46,926 nt of DNA from Flemingiibacterium sp045636265 (lineage in GTDB: Bacteria; Bacillota; Clostridia; Oscillospirales; CAG-272). The position numbers and the translations under genes were made by a program. This document shows positions 1 through 7,912 of this stretch, piece after piece. Position 1 is the stretch's first letter, and each line of letters starts with the position of its first letter. The notes beneath the pieces were generated by a model, which was not told where the DNA came from, did not search any database, and saw nothing but the letters and a program-made list of their open reading frames with translations. The stretch is from positions 1 to 46,926 of the forward strand of contig JAZTXD010000126.1 in the NCBI GenBank assembly GCA_045636265.1, in the 5' to 3' direction.

Positions 1-577
1 CATCCTCGACATCATCGGCGATTTCAGGCTCGCTTACCGGAGCGCTCTGATATGTGTTTGCGATACTTGACTTGAGCTCGTTAACTGCCTTCTTGCGAAG
101 CTCACTTGTTTCGGGAATGTCAGCGTCTTTAATATCTTCAGTAAGCTTCTCGATATACTGAATATGATCGCTGTAACGCTCAAAAAGCTCGCGCTTTAAG
201 TCGAATACATCACGCTGGAGAAGCGCCATGGTTTCGCGACCGAGTTCAATCTTGCGGTTGAAGTCGGAAAGAATAGCGTTACAGGAGGACTTCGCGCTTC
301 TCACGATAGCCTCTGCGCGATCCTCTGCATCTGCTTTGATCTTGTTTGCTGCGCGCTTTGCGTCGATGAGTGTGCTTCTGATAGAGTCCTCGTCACCCTT
401 GAGCTCGTCAAGGTGTGTTACTGCGGCTCTGAGCTTGCGCTCAAGCTCGTCATTTTCGCGGTAAAGCTCTGTGTATTTCTGGATGAGAAAATCGATATAC
501 TCGTCAACCTCAACGGGGTTGTATCCGCGCATGGACTTTGTAAAAGCTTTGTTTTTCAGTTCGTGCGGAGGAAGCAT
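1..577 (-). CDS. divIVA: DivIVA-family cell division/polarity protein (C-terminus beyond window)
   Basis: DivIVA proteins bind negatively curved membrane at poles and division sites and recruit partners. The N-terminus reads MLPPHELKNKAFTKSMRGYN followed by PVEVDEYIDFL, which is the lipid-binding domain signature (membrane-anchoring loop, then the conserved GY..VDEF/Y motif). The rest, rich in E, K, L and A, is predicted coiled coil. The start ATG at 575-577 has a GAAAGGGTG ribosome site upstream. It is the last gene of the ylm cluster, 38 bp after ylmH. No stop is reached before position 1, so the protein is partial (about 192 codons visible). Identification rests on motif and on the conserved ylm-divIVA order. 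Confidence 0.9.
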   Translation of the reverse strand, partial: MLPPHELKNKAFTKSMRGYNPVEVDEYIDFLIQKYTELYRENDELERKLRAAVTHLDELKGDEDSIRSTLIDAKRAANKIKADAEDRAEAIVRSAKSSCNAILSDFNRKIELGRETMALLQRDVFDLKRELFERYSDHIQYIEKLTEDIKDADIPETSELRKKAVNELKSSIANTYQSAPVSEPEIADDVED

Positions 578-615
578 AATTAACACCCTTTCATTTAATT
601 TTATTTTCCTGGCTT

Positions 616-1458
616 TTATATATAGCGGCGAGCAGACAGACGTATGCGCCCTTTGGAAGAAAGCTCGTCGATCTTGTCGATGATAAACTTTCCGCCTTTT
701 GTGCCGCTTGTTTTGCGTATTGAAATTATGTCGCCGCCCGTTACCTCGCGGTCGGGATGGGTGGCGGTGAAGTGATTGTGTTCAACGAGTCCCTGGGAAA
801 TGAGCAGCTTTGCACCCTCGCGTGATATTGCTGCGATTTCCGATACTACGGCATCAAGTCTTGGCGATGCGACCGTGCCGCTTACTGTTTTAAACTCCCG
901 CTGATGATCAAATCCGTCGGGAAGCTTAGCAGGGCAGATCTTAACTTTATCTCTGCCAATGTAGGTGAGCTCGGACTCAATGAGTCTTGCAACGCTCGGC
1001 AGAGCAAAAATAACAGCTCCGTCGTCATCGGTGATGATGTCGCCAAGAGCACTGCGGTCAATGCCAAGACCTATGAGCGAACCGAGAAAATCACGATGTG
1101 CGAGGCGGACATAACCGCTTGTTTTTATTCTGATGGGGACTAATGTGCCGTCAAACTCGTCCGAAAGCTCGGATATAACATTGGACGGATCCGATACCGA
1201 GTATCTTGTGTATGACGGAAAGAAATAAAGCATTGTGCGTTCCGCACTCGGATATCCGCCATAGAAGACACAGAGAGGCGACGAATCATCATCCGTAAAG
1301 AAAATACGCCGATGGTTTTCGATTATAAAACGCTCACGCAGATTAAGAAAATCCGAGAAGCATACAACTCCGTTGTCGGCACGCGAATAGAGCTCATCGC
1401 ACCGCTTCAAAAGAAGCTGTTCTTCATCTGTGAGCATTGATGACATGTCTATAGCCAT
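616..1458 (-). CDS. ylmH: YlmH-type RNA-binding protein with S4 domain
   Basis: 280 residues, close to the usual 255-265 of YlmH/RqcP2 proteins. The C-terminal third (about residues 195-270) is an S4 RNA-binding domain with the pattern RLDAVVSEIAAISREGAKLL followed by GDIISIRKTSG. In Bacillus the homologue binds stalled 50S subunits in ribosome quality control and lies near division genes; here it sits between yggT and divIVA in the same order. No good ribosome site precedes the ATG at 1456-1458; downstream ATGs at codons 5 and 8 are alternatives. It starts 11 bp after the yggT stop, so translational coupling is likely. Confidence 0.88.
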   Translation of the reverse strand: MAIDMSSMLTDEEQLLLKRCDELYSRADNGVVCFSDFLNLRERFIIENHRRIFFTDDDSSPLCVFYGGYPSAERTMLYFFPSYTRYSVSDPSNVISELSDEFDGTLVPIRIKTSGYVRLAHRDFLGSLIGLGIDRSALGDIITDDDGAVIFALPSVARLIESELTYIGRDKVKICPAKLPDGFDHQREFKTVSGTVASPRLDAVVSEIAAISREGAKLLISQGLVEHNHFTATHPDREVTGGDIISIRKTSGTKGGKFIIDKIDELSSKGRIRLSARRYI

Positions 1459-1469
1459 ACTAAAAAATA

Positions 1470-1736
1470 CTAAAGCGCCATTTGAATGGCGGACAGAAGC
1501 AAAAATGCAACGAAAAAAGAAATATCGATAGGCAAACTTCTTATGGAATCAAAGCGTTCAAGCACAATTCTTACCGGCATGACAAGCGGCTCGGTCATCA
1601 TGTAGACAAAATAGCCGATCGGTGAATCCTCGTCCACCGGAAGCCAGGAGAGAATGGCGCGTATGAGCATAAGTGCTTCGATTGCCGTTAAAAAGATTCT
1701 GACGATACTTATGAGTACATAAGTTAAACCGGTCAC
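1470..1736 (-). CDS. yggT: YggT/YlmG family small membrane protein
   Basis: 88 residues with two hydrophobic segments (about 5-27 and 68-87) separated by the family motif ILSWLPVDEDSPIGYFVYMMTEPLVMP (conserved W, P and EP residues; split here as ILSWLP...MMTEPLVMPVR). YggT/YlmG proteins are tied to division-site and membrane organisation in bacteria and plastids; the biochemical role is unknown. The start is GTG at 1734-1736 with GGAG about 9 bp upstream. It lies between sepF and ylmH as in Bacillus and Streptococcus, but a strong hairpin terminator separates it from sepF. Confidence 0.88.
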   Translation of the reverse strand: MTGLTYVLISIVRIFLTAIEALMLIRAILSWLPVDEDSPIGYFVYMMTEPLVMPVRIVLERFDSIRSLPIDISFFVAFLLLSAIQMAL

Positions 1737-1769
1737 TTTGAAAAGATCTCCGTAATTATAACTAAAAAG

Positions 1770-1810
1770 CCGACGGCGGGGAGTTTCCTCCGCCGTCGGG
1801 TTTTTTTATA
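1770..1810 (-). terminator. Hairpin terminator between sepF and yggT
   Basis: A perfect 10-bp stem (1770-1779 with 1790-1799, CCGACGGCGG/CCGCCGTCGG). Read on the minus strand it is followed by CTTTTTAG; on the plus strand by seven Ts, so it could act in both directions. It lies inside the ylm cluster, so it may set a lower level for yggT-ylmH-divIVA, or another promoter may serve them. Confidence 0.75.
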
Positions 1811-1812
1811 AA

Positions 1813-2316
1813 TCAAACTTCGTTTTCGTAATAGTCGTCAACGTTCTTTCTCTGCTTATCCTGGATAGGTCCGTCAGATACGTCAACGTTGCAGGGAGCG
1901 ATAACGTATGTATTGTTAGCAACTCTCTTGATGTTTCCGTTGAGGGAGAACACTACGCCGGACAAAAAGTCGAGAAGGCGGCGAGCGGTTTCCTTGTTTG
2001 TAGATTCAAGGTTGAGTACAACGGTGCGGCGGTTGAGAAGGTGATTTGCAATCTGGGGAGCGTTGTCGAAACGTTCAGGCTTAACAACCTTAAGCTCAAG
2101 TGCGCTTCCGCTTACCTGCATGCCGTCATCCTGAGGCATATACTGATCGTTCTGATACTGAGGCTGATAGGACTGGGTGTACTGCTGGTTCTGCTGAGGC
2201 TGATACGGTGCAGTGTTGAAATCGCTGGTAATCTGATCTGTGTATTCGTCCTGAATACCGTAATCAGCGTCGTCGTTAGGGTTAATGGTGCTTTTGATCT
2301 TATCAATGAATCCCAT
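1813..2316 (-). CDS. sepF: SepF cell division protein
   Basis: 167 residues. SepF binds FtsZ, forms rings and tethers the Z-ring to the membrane through an N-terminal amphipathic helix. The N-terminus MGFIDKIKST matches the amphipathic membrane helix; a Q/Y-rich linker (about residues 35-65) follows, then the SepF core from about 75 with VVKPERFDNAPQIANHLLN and RRTVVLNLESTNKETARRLLDFL. A strong AATGGAGGT ribosome site precedes the ATG at 2316. It follows ylmE by 39 bp and belongs to the conserved ylmEFGH-divIVA block. Confidence 0.95.
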   Translation of the reverse strand: MGFIDKIKSTINPNDDADYGIQDEYTDQITSDFNTAPYQPQQNQQYTQSYQPQYQNDQYMPQDDGMQVSGSALELKVVKPERFDNAPQIANHLLNRRTVVLNLESTNKETARRLLDFLSGVVFSLNGNIKRVANNTYVIAPCNVDVSDGPIQDKQRKNVDDYYENEV

Positions 2317-2355
2317 GGTTTAGTACCTCCATTATTTTATGTAAACAATTATTTT

Positions 2356-3099
2356 TTACTTGGTTTGGGGATATGAGCGTTCTCCGAACAGGACAGAACC
2401 GAGTCTGACTTCGTTGGAACCCGCGATAACGGCCTCCTTAAAGCTTTGGCTCATACCCATTGAGAGGATGTTGAAAAACTCCCCCTCTATATTATGCCGC
2501 TTTTTTTGCGAAATGTCAATAAAATATTGATAAGTTTTTTCAAAAAATTTTAAATATTCGCTTTTTTCTTCACATTTCGGTGCTATGGTCATCAGTCCAC
2601 GCAGCCGAATGCCTGAAAAAGAGTAAATTTCGTCTATAAAGCGCTCAAGGTCTTCCGGCATAACTCCGCCCTTTTGCTCTTCATGACCGATGTTGACCTC
2701 AACGAGGATATCCATGACAAGCGAATGTTTTTTTGCCTGCTTATCAATTTCCGCGGCGAGCTTCACACTGTCCACAGACTCGATCATATCCACCTTGTCG
2801 ATTATGTACTTAACCTTATTGGTTTGTAGAGAACCGATTAAATGAATGTCAAGTTTGCCGCTCTTCGGGGTGTGCAAATGTTCATATTTTTCCAGAAGCT
2901 CCTGAACTCTGTTTTCGCCGATTGCTGTGATGCCGAGTTCGTCGATAGCATAGTTGATAACATCTACCGGAACGGTTTTGGTCACGGCGAGCAGTTTAAC
3001 ATCGCGTTCGCCGCAAAGACGCTTGATCTCCTCGCGTGCTTCTTTAACGCGCTCGGCTATCAGTGAATAGTTAAAGCTTCTTGTGTTTTGTATATCCAT
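2356..3099 (-). CDS. ylmE: YggS/YlmE family PLP homeostasis protein
   Basis: 247 residues, within the usual 220-240 range plus a small extension. This family carries pyridoxal phosphate in an alanine-racemase-like barrel, has no known catalytic reaction, and keeps PLP pools balanced. The PLP lysine is K41 in LLAVTKTVP; further family motifs are IGENRVQELLEKY, HLIGSLQTNKVKYI and FNILSMGMSQSFKEAVIAGS with the C-terminal RLGSVLFGER. It lies 15 bp downstream of the HlyD-like gene and upstream of sepF. Confidence 0.93.
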   Translation of the reverse strand: MDIQNTRSFNYSLIAERVKEAREEIKRLCGERDVKLLAVTKTVPVDVINYAIDELGITAIGENRVQELLEKYEHLHTPKSGKLDIHLIGSLQTNKVKYIIDKVDMIESVDSVKLAAEIDKQAKKHSLVMDILVEVNIGHEEQKGGVMPEDLERFIDEIYSFSGIRLRGLMTIAPKCEEKSEYLKFFEKTYQYFIDISQKKRHNIEGEFFNILSMGMSQSFKEAVIAGSNEVRLGSVLFGERSYPQTK

Positions 3100-3114
3100 T
3101 CTGACCTTCCTTTG

Positions 3115-4389
3115 CTACGATATGATCTTGCCGACGTAAAGATTTCGTCCGCCGGTTATGATAACATCGTATAGCCCCAGCTTTTTTGCGAAGTCAGGAT
3201 CGTTTTGAGGATCTCTCGGTGCGACGATGTAGTATCCGTCACATTCGAGTATGATGTCTATATATCTGAATTCGACCGTTTTACCGACGAGAATGAAAAC
3301 TCCCTTTTGACCATCCATAAGACGGACGGACGATATCGGAACTTTATAACCGGTGTAGGAGTTGCGTACGACCTTGACTGTCTGCATGCGAAGAAATGAA
3401 AAGTCATCGGGAATTTCATGAGAGGTGAAAACGAGCAGGATTCGCTTGCTTCCGTCATGAGATACAATATCCGAAAGCTTCATTGTGAGCTGGGTATCGT
3501 TATTGTAGGGGAAGATCACACGATAACTGTAACCTTCCTGGTAGTAACGAAGATCTTCGCGGTCGGCTTCCATCGCGATGTACCAGCGAAAATCGGTAGC
3601 GATTTTTCCGATTGCGCTTGCGGAATAACTGCGCGGTTCTGTTTGCACCATAGAATCAAACCGGTCAAGTGTGAGTCCCGTCAGTGCATCCGGCGTGAAC
3701 ACGGATTCATATCCGTCAAGAGAAGAATAGAAAAATCCGGTTGCCGGCGCTGTTACCGTTTCATTTACGGAATCAAGACCTGCAGTCAGATATTCGCGCT
3801 GGTGCTGTAAATCTTCAATTACGGAATTGTAGTTTTGTACTTTTCCTGTGATAACCTGTCGTTTGTTGATGAGCGTCAGAAATTCATCCCGGCGCTTTGG
3901 AAGGCTCGTATAGACACCTTGTTCGGCGCTTCTTCGTATTGTTATGTAATAGCTGTAGATGCGGTTGTCTATGGTCTGCGTATCAGATGCCGCAAGACCG
4001 TCGGTTGAATTACTCTGCGTGAGCAGTTCTATTTCCCGGTCTATCGCTATTATCTCGTTTCTGGTTTCCTCATTGTGTCCGACAGATCCGTAAATCTGAG
4101 CGATATCCGCGCCGGAACTCACTTTTGTTCCGTCGGGGAAGACATAACCTACTCCGCCGGCGTTGGAAGCGTATACAACGGTTTCATTTCTGAAAACATA
4201 CGCATCAAATTCAGTGACGTCATTTTCCGTTATCATAAGAGCAAACTCTGTGTTGAGTTCATCGCCGAATCCGCTTAAAAAATGGTATCCGAGGTAGATT
4301 ATGACGGTTGCCGAAAGGATGATGGACAGCAGATATCCGAGAAAGCCGCCAAGCGGATTACTATTTCGTTTTTCTGTAGTTTTTTGCAT
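3115..4389 (-). CDS. HlyD-like membrane-anchored protein upstream of the ylm cluster
   Basis: 424 residues from the chosen start. One membrane anchor lies near residues 16-38 (FLGYLLSIILSATVIIYLG), followed by an outside domain with a short biotinyl/lipoyl-like beta region (GVGYVFPDGTKVSSGADIAQIYG), a coiled-coil stretch (about 130-215) and a C-terminal beta barrel-like part ending in GLYDVIITGGRNLYVGKIIS. This resembles HlyD/membrane-fusion adaptors but no partner ABC transporter is nearby. The ATG at 4387-4389 is preferred because AAAGGG lies 8 bp upstream; an in-frame ATG at 4431 has none. Its position as first gene of the ylm operon suggests an envelope or division role, which is inference. 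Confidence 0.7.
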   Translation of the reverse strand: MQKTTEKRNSNPLGGFLGYLLSIILSATVIIYLGYHFLSGFGDELNTEFALMITENDVTEFDAYVFRNETVVYASNAGGVGYVFPDGTKVSSGADIAQIYGSVGHNEETRNEIIAIDREIELLTQSNSTDGLAASDTQTIDNRIYSYYITIRRSAEQGVYTSLPKRRDEFLTLINKRQVITGKVQNYNSVIEDLQHQREYLTAGLDSVNETVTAPATGFFYSSLDGYESVFTPDALTGLTLDRFDSMVQTEPRSYSASAIGKIATDFRWYIAMEADREDLRYYQEGYSYRVIFPYNNDTQLTMKLSDIVSHDGSKRILLVFTSHEIPDDFSFLRMQTVKVVRNSYTGYKVPISSVRLMDGQKGVFILVGKTVEFRYIDIILECDGYYIVAPRDPQNDPDFAKKLGLYDVIITGGRNLYVGKIIS

Positions 4390-4462
4390 CCTGAAAACCC
4401 TTTGTGCTGTATTTTTTCGGGTGTGAAACATGAGTAGGGCATACTATATGCACTACCTATAT

Positions 4463-4491
4463 ATTATATCACAAAATTTCTGTTAAGTTAA
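4463..4491 (-). promoter_or_regulatory. Probable sigma-A promoter of the HlyD-ylmE-sepF operon
   Basis: On the minus strand, TATAAT (4463-4468) lies 17 bp after TTAACT (4486-4491). The -10 is perfect and the -35 weak. It overlaps the 3' end of miaA. Confidence 0.5.
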
Positions 4492-5430
4492 TAGCTTTCC
4501 TGCATTGTTTACAATATCTTTAAAATTTGCATCCGCATTTATCCAATTTACGCCCGGGTCGCGTCTGAACCACGTAAGCTGGCGCTTTGCATAGCGTCGC
4601 GTGGACTGCTTTATCCTCTCGACTGACTCTGCGAGTGTGGCGTTGCCGTCGATGTAGTCAATGAACTCTTTATAACCGATAGCCTGCGCCGCAGTGGAGG
4701 AACGGGGAAGACGTCCCGATTCTATAAGCGAACGAACCTCGCCCTCAAGTCCTTGCTGCATCATGATATCCACACGCATATCTATGCGCTCATACATCTG
4801 CTCGCGTTCGCGTTCAAGCGCGATAACAATCGAATCGTAAGGCGTGGGACGGAGTCTTGAGCGCTTATCCCATTCGGTTTTTGTAATGCCGCTTGAGAGG
4901 TATAATTCAAGTGCACGCACAACGCGCTTGACGTTGTTTTCGTGAATTGCGTCGGCGGCTTCAGGGTCAACAGTTTGAAGCTTCAACCACATTTCGTGCG
5001 CTCCAAAACGTTCGGCATCTGCCATAAGCGATGCGCGCAAATTAGGATCGGTGTCCACATCAGCGTAGTCGTTCGCTTTCAAAACTGCATCGAGATAAAG
5101 TCCCGTGCCACCGCAGAAAATCGGCATTTTGCCTCGTGAGATTATGTCATCAGCAGCGGCTTTTGCAAGGGGCGCATAGTCAGCCGCCGAGAACGTTTCG
5201 CACGGCTCGATTATGTCGATCATGTGGTGAGGAATCCCGCACTTTTCGTCCTCTGTCGGCTTTGCGGTGCCTATATCCATACCGCGGTAGATCTGCATGG
5301 AGTCGCAGGAGATAATCTCGCCGTTATACATCTTTGCAAGCTCTATCGACAGCGCGGTCTTACCCGACGCTGTTGGTCCAACGACGGCGATGACACGCGG
5401 CTTTTTCTGAGTTTCTTTAATATCAGACAT
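4483..5430 (-). CDS. miaA: tRNA dimethylallyltransferase
   Basis: 315 residues. MiaA adds a dimethylallyl group to N6 of A37 in tRNAs that read UNN codons. Visible motifs are the P-loop GPTASGKT (residues 18-25), ISCDSMQIYRGMDIGTAKP, GIPHHMIDI, FCGGTGLYLDAVL and the C-terminal GYKEFIDYIDG and RRYAKRQLTWFRRDP. The ATG at 5428-5430 was chosen because CCGGAGA lies 7 bp upstream; a longer frame from 5463 overlaps the end of queA and has no ribosome site. It lies 17 bp downstream of queA, so the two tRNA modification genes probably share a transcript. Confidence 0.95.
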   Translation of the reverse strand: MSDIKETQKKPRVIAVVGPTASGKTALSIELAKMYNGEIISCDSMQIYRGMDIGTAKPTEDEKCGIPHHMIDIIEPCETFSAADYAPLAKAAADDIISRGKMPIFCGGTGLYLDAVLKANDYADVDTDPNLRASLMADAERFGAHEMWLKLQTVDPEAADAIHENNVKRVVRALELYLSSGITKTEWDKRSRLRPTPYDSIVIALEREREQMYERIDMRVDIMMQQGLEGEVRSLIESGRLPRSSTAAQAIGYKEFIDYIDGNATLAESVERIKQSTRRYAKRQLTWFRRDPGVNWINADANFKDIVNNAGKLLT

Positions 5431-5447
5431 TGTTTTCTCCGGGAAAA

Positions 5448-6512
5448 TTAATAGATGAAGCACGCATCGCCAAAGGAGAAGAAGCGGTAATCTTCCTTGA
5501 TTGCGGTTTCGTAAGCATTCAGCATAATCTCGCGGCTTGAGAATGCAGAAACGAGCATTAAAAGTGTGCTTTCGGGCAGATGGAAATTGGTGATAAGTGC
5601 GTCCACAGCCTTGAATTTGTAGCCGGGATAAATGAAAATTCCCGTGTCGCCGTGCATTGCGTGAACGGTGCCGTTTTCGTCCGTTACAGATTCGAGTGTG
5701 CGGCAGGATGTTGTGCCCACAGCGATGATGCGTCCGCCTGCCGCGCGGCGCTCGTTGATGAGCTTTGCCGATTCCTCGGACACCGAGAAATATTCCGAGT
5801 GCATAACGTGCTCTGTAAGGGAATCCACTTTAACGGGACGGAATGTTCCGAGTCCCACGTGGAGCATTACCGGCGCTATTGCTACGCCCTTGGCACGGAT
5901 CTTTTCGAGCAATTCTTCGGTGAAATGAAGTCCCGCAGTCGGTGCGGCGGCGGAGCCTTCGGTCTTTGCGTAAACGGTTTGATAGCGGCTCTTGTCGGAA
6001 AGTCTTTCGGTGATATACGGGGGCAGGGGCATGCTACCGATTTTGTCGAGCAGGTCGTATATGCTGCCCGTGGTGTGATCGTATATGAACTTCACCATAC
6101 GGTTGCCGCCCTCTAAAATTTCGTTAACCTCTGCACGAAGAAGACCGTCACCGAATATAATGACACCACCGGGCTTTACACGTCTTCCCGGACGGACCAT
6201 GACCTCCCATGAGTCAAGCTCATGCTGGCGCAGAAGTACAAATTCGATCTCGGCACCGGTGCCTTCCTTAACGCCGTAAAGGCGTGCCGGAATAACCTTG
6301 GAGTTGTTTATAACAAGCACATCTCCGGGATTTAACTTGTCGATAATGTTAAAAAATCTTTCGTGCGACAGCTCACCGGTTTTGCGGTTTATAGTGAGAA
6401 GTCGGGACTGATCGCGCACGTCGCTCGGGTGCTGTGCGATGAGTCTTTCGGGGAGATCGTAGTAGAAATCCTTTGTGGTGAGAGTGGTGTTAATGCGTTC
6501 GTTTGTAATCAT
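5448..6512 (-). CDS. queA: S-adenosylmethionine:tRNA ribosyltransferase-isomerase
   Basis: 354 residues, usual length for QueA, which makes epoxyqueuosine in the anticodon wobble position. Motifs include YDLPERLIAQHP near the N-terminus, VLVINNSKVIPARL, PPYITERLSDKSRYQTVYAK, GSAAAPTAGLHFTEELL, HVGLGTFRPV, and VDALITNFHLPESTLLMLVSAF near the end. An AAGGAG site lies about 14 bp before the ATG at 6512, rather far, but no better in-frame start is seen. It is the upstream partner of miaA. No clean promoter was identified in the 50 bp between it and the divergent lysine riboswitch promoter. Confidence 0.95.
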   Translation of the reverse strand: MITNERINTTLTTKDFYYDLPERLIAQHPSDVRDQSRLLTINRKTGELSHERFFNIIDKLNPGDVLVINNSKVIPARLYGVKEGTGAEIEFVLLRQHELDSWEVMVRPGRRVKPGGVIIFGDGLLRAEVNEILEGGNRMVKFIYDHTTGSIYDLLDKIGSMPLPPYITERLSDKSRYQTVYAKTEGSAAAPTAGLHFTEELLEKIRAKGVAIAPVMLHVGLGTFRPVKVDSLTEHVMHSEYFSVSEESAKLINERRAAGGRIIAVGTTSCRTLESVTDENGTVHAMHGDTGIFIYPGYKFKAVDALITNFHLPESTLLMLVSAFSSREIMLNAYETAIKEDYRFFSFGDACFIY

Positions 6513-6561
6513 TGCACAAAAATATGCTCCTTGAATTTGAAAAAATTTATATAGTAGGGGT

Positions 6562-6590
6562 TTGACAACTCGTCATAAATGTGGTATCAT
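6562..6590 (+). promoter_or_regulatory. Sigma-A promoter of the lysine riboswitch-dapA-dapB operon
   Basis: TTGACA (6562-6567), 17-bp spacer, TATCAT (6585-6590). Transcription would start near 6597, just before the first strand of riboswitch helix P1. Confidence 0.85.
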
Positions 6591-6608
6591 AATATCAGAG
6601 AAATATTA

Positions 6609-6783
6609 TGATAGAGGCGCATTCCACGATTAGTAACCAGCGCGAGGCTTCGCCGCCGTTTGAGCGCTGTCAAAAGGCGCGGATTGCCGAAGATAAGCCT
6701 TTCGGCGAAGCTTGGCTTTTCTGGTTCTTTGGGAGAACATCTGGAGAACTGTCATCATTCACCGTGATGGAGTGCTATCTTAA
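6609..6783 (+). promoter_or_regulatory. Lysine riboswitch (L box)
   Basis: The sequence carries the L-box landmarks in order: GATAGAGGCGC at the 5' side of helix P1, AGTAACC in the core, GCCGAAG in the middle, TGGTTCTTTGGGAGAAC, a CTGTCA...CCGTGATGGAG segment and GTGCTATCT closing P1. P1 pairs GATAG (6610-6614) with CTATC (6775-6779). The element lies directly upstream of dapA-dapB, the expected target in lysine biosynthesis. Lysine binding should favour the downstream terminator and switch the operon off. Confidence 0.95.
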
Positions 6784-6830
6784 TGTATTAGTTTATGCGT
6801 ACAAAAGTGTACGTATATATTATAGTACAT

Positions 6831-6868
6831 AGATAGCCGGTTTTCAACCGGTTTTTTGTTTTTTTTAC
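6831..6868 (+). terminator. Riboswitch-controlled terminator and anti-terminator strand
   Basis: The stem AGCCGGTT/AACCGGTT (6835-6842 with 6846-6853, one G-U pair) is followed by a T-rich tract, TTTTTTGTTTTTTTT. AGATAGC at 6831-6837 is exactly complementary to GCTATCT at 6774-6780, the 3' strand of P1. Pairing these two would take the first bases of the terminator stem, so P1 and terminator form together, and without lysine the anti-terminator forms. Confidence 0.88.
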
Positions 6869-6997
6869 ACTTAACGTGAAATTTCTCACTCTGTATCAAC
6901 AAGCGGCAGGATTCTGCCGGGGGAATTGTACATAATTTCCCGCTTTCCAGAAAAATTTGAAAGGAAGTCTTTGCTGTGCAAAGACAAGGTGTTTATT

Positions 6998-7888
6998 ATG
7001 TCAGAGAAGAATACCGTATTCACCGGCGCGGCGGTCGCCATCGTTACCCCCTTTACAAACAATCAGGTCAACTACGAACACCTCGGAGCGCTTATTGAGC
7101 ATCAGATCGCAGGCTCTACCGATGCTATCGTTATTTGCGGTACCACCGGCGAAGCATCAACGCTCACCGATGAGGAGCACCGCGAATGTATCAGATACTG
7201 TGTTGAAAAGGTAGCGGGACGCGTTCCCGTAATTGCCGGCACAGGCTCGAACGATACCGACTATGCCATAGATCTTTCAAAGTATGCGTGTGACGTTGGA
7301 GCGGACGCTCTTCTGCTCGTAACACCTTACTACAACAAGGCAACACCCAAGGGACTTATCAAAAGCTTCCTCGCAGTTGCGGATGCAACAGATAAGCCGA
7401 TCGTCCTCTACAACGTACCCTCGCGTACCGGATGCAACATATCGCTTCCCGTATACCGTGAGCTTGCAAAGCATGAGCGTATTGTGGCAACCAAAGAGGC
7501 AAGCGGAAACATAAGCGCTATCGCTGAAATTGCCGCAGAGCTTGGAGATGTGCTTGACATCTACAGCGGTAACGATGACCAGATCGTTCCGTTACTTTCC
7601 CTTGGTGGAAAGGGCGTTATCTCCGTGCTTTCCAATGTTGTTCCCAAGGAAACACACGACATCTGTCGCCTTTGGTTCGAGGGTAAGGCTCGCGAGTCTG
7701 CAGAGCTTCAGCTGAAGCTTCTCAAGCTTGCAAATTCGCTGTTCTGCGAGGTAAATCCCATTCCCGTCAAGACCGCTATGGCAATGATGGGCTTATGCTC
7801 CGAGGAGATGCGCCTGCCGCTTTGCGAAATGGAGCCCTCGAACAAGGAAAAGCTTGCGGCTGTACTTAAGGAATACAAGCTTATCTGA
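6998..7888 (+). CDS. dapA: 4-hydroxy-tetrahydrodipicolinate synthase
   Basis: 296 residues, typical for DapA, which condenses pyruvate with aspartate semialdehyde in the first committed step to lysine and diaminopimelate. The catalytic lysine is K166 in VATKEASG, the tyrosine Y138 in YNVPSRTG, and the substrate-binding TTGE lies at 49-52. The ATG at 6998 is preferred because AAGGTG lies 7 bp upstream and the family N-terminus fits; an upstream in-frame ATG at 6926 adds an unlike extension. It is controlled by the upstream L box and followed 24 bp later by dapB. Confidence 0.96.
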   Translation: MSEKNTVFTGAAVAIVTPFTNNQVNYEHLGALIEHQIAGSTDAIVICGTTGEASTLTDEEHRECIRYCVEKVAGRVPVIAGTGSNDTDYAIDLSKYACDVGADALLLVTPYYNKATPKGLIKSFLAVADATDKPIVLYNVPSRTGCNISLPVYRELAKHERIVATKEASGNISAIAEIAAELGDVLDIYSGNDDQIVPLLSLGGKGVISVLSNVVPKETHDICRLWFEGKARESAELQLKLLKLANSLFCEVNPIPVKTAMAMMGLCSEEMRLPLCEMEPSNKEKLAAVLKEYKLI

Positions 7889-7912
7889 AATTAAGAAGGC
7901 AGGAAGTTTAGA

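Noticed and set aside
6608..6832. 74-codon open frame across the lysine riboswitch
   Set aside because: The sequence is accounted for by conserved L-box elements; the frame has no ribosome site.
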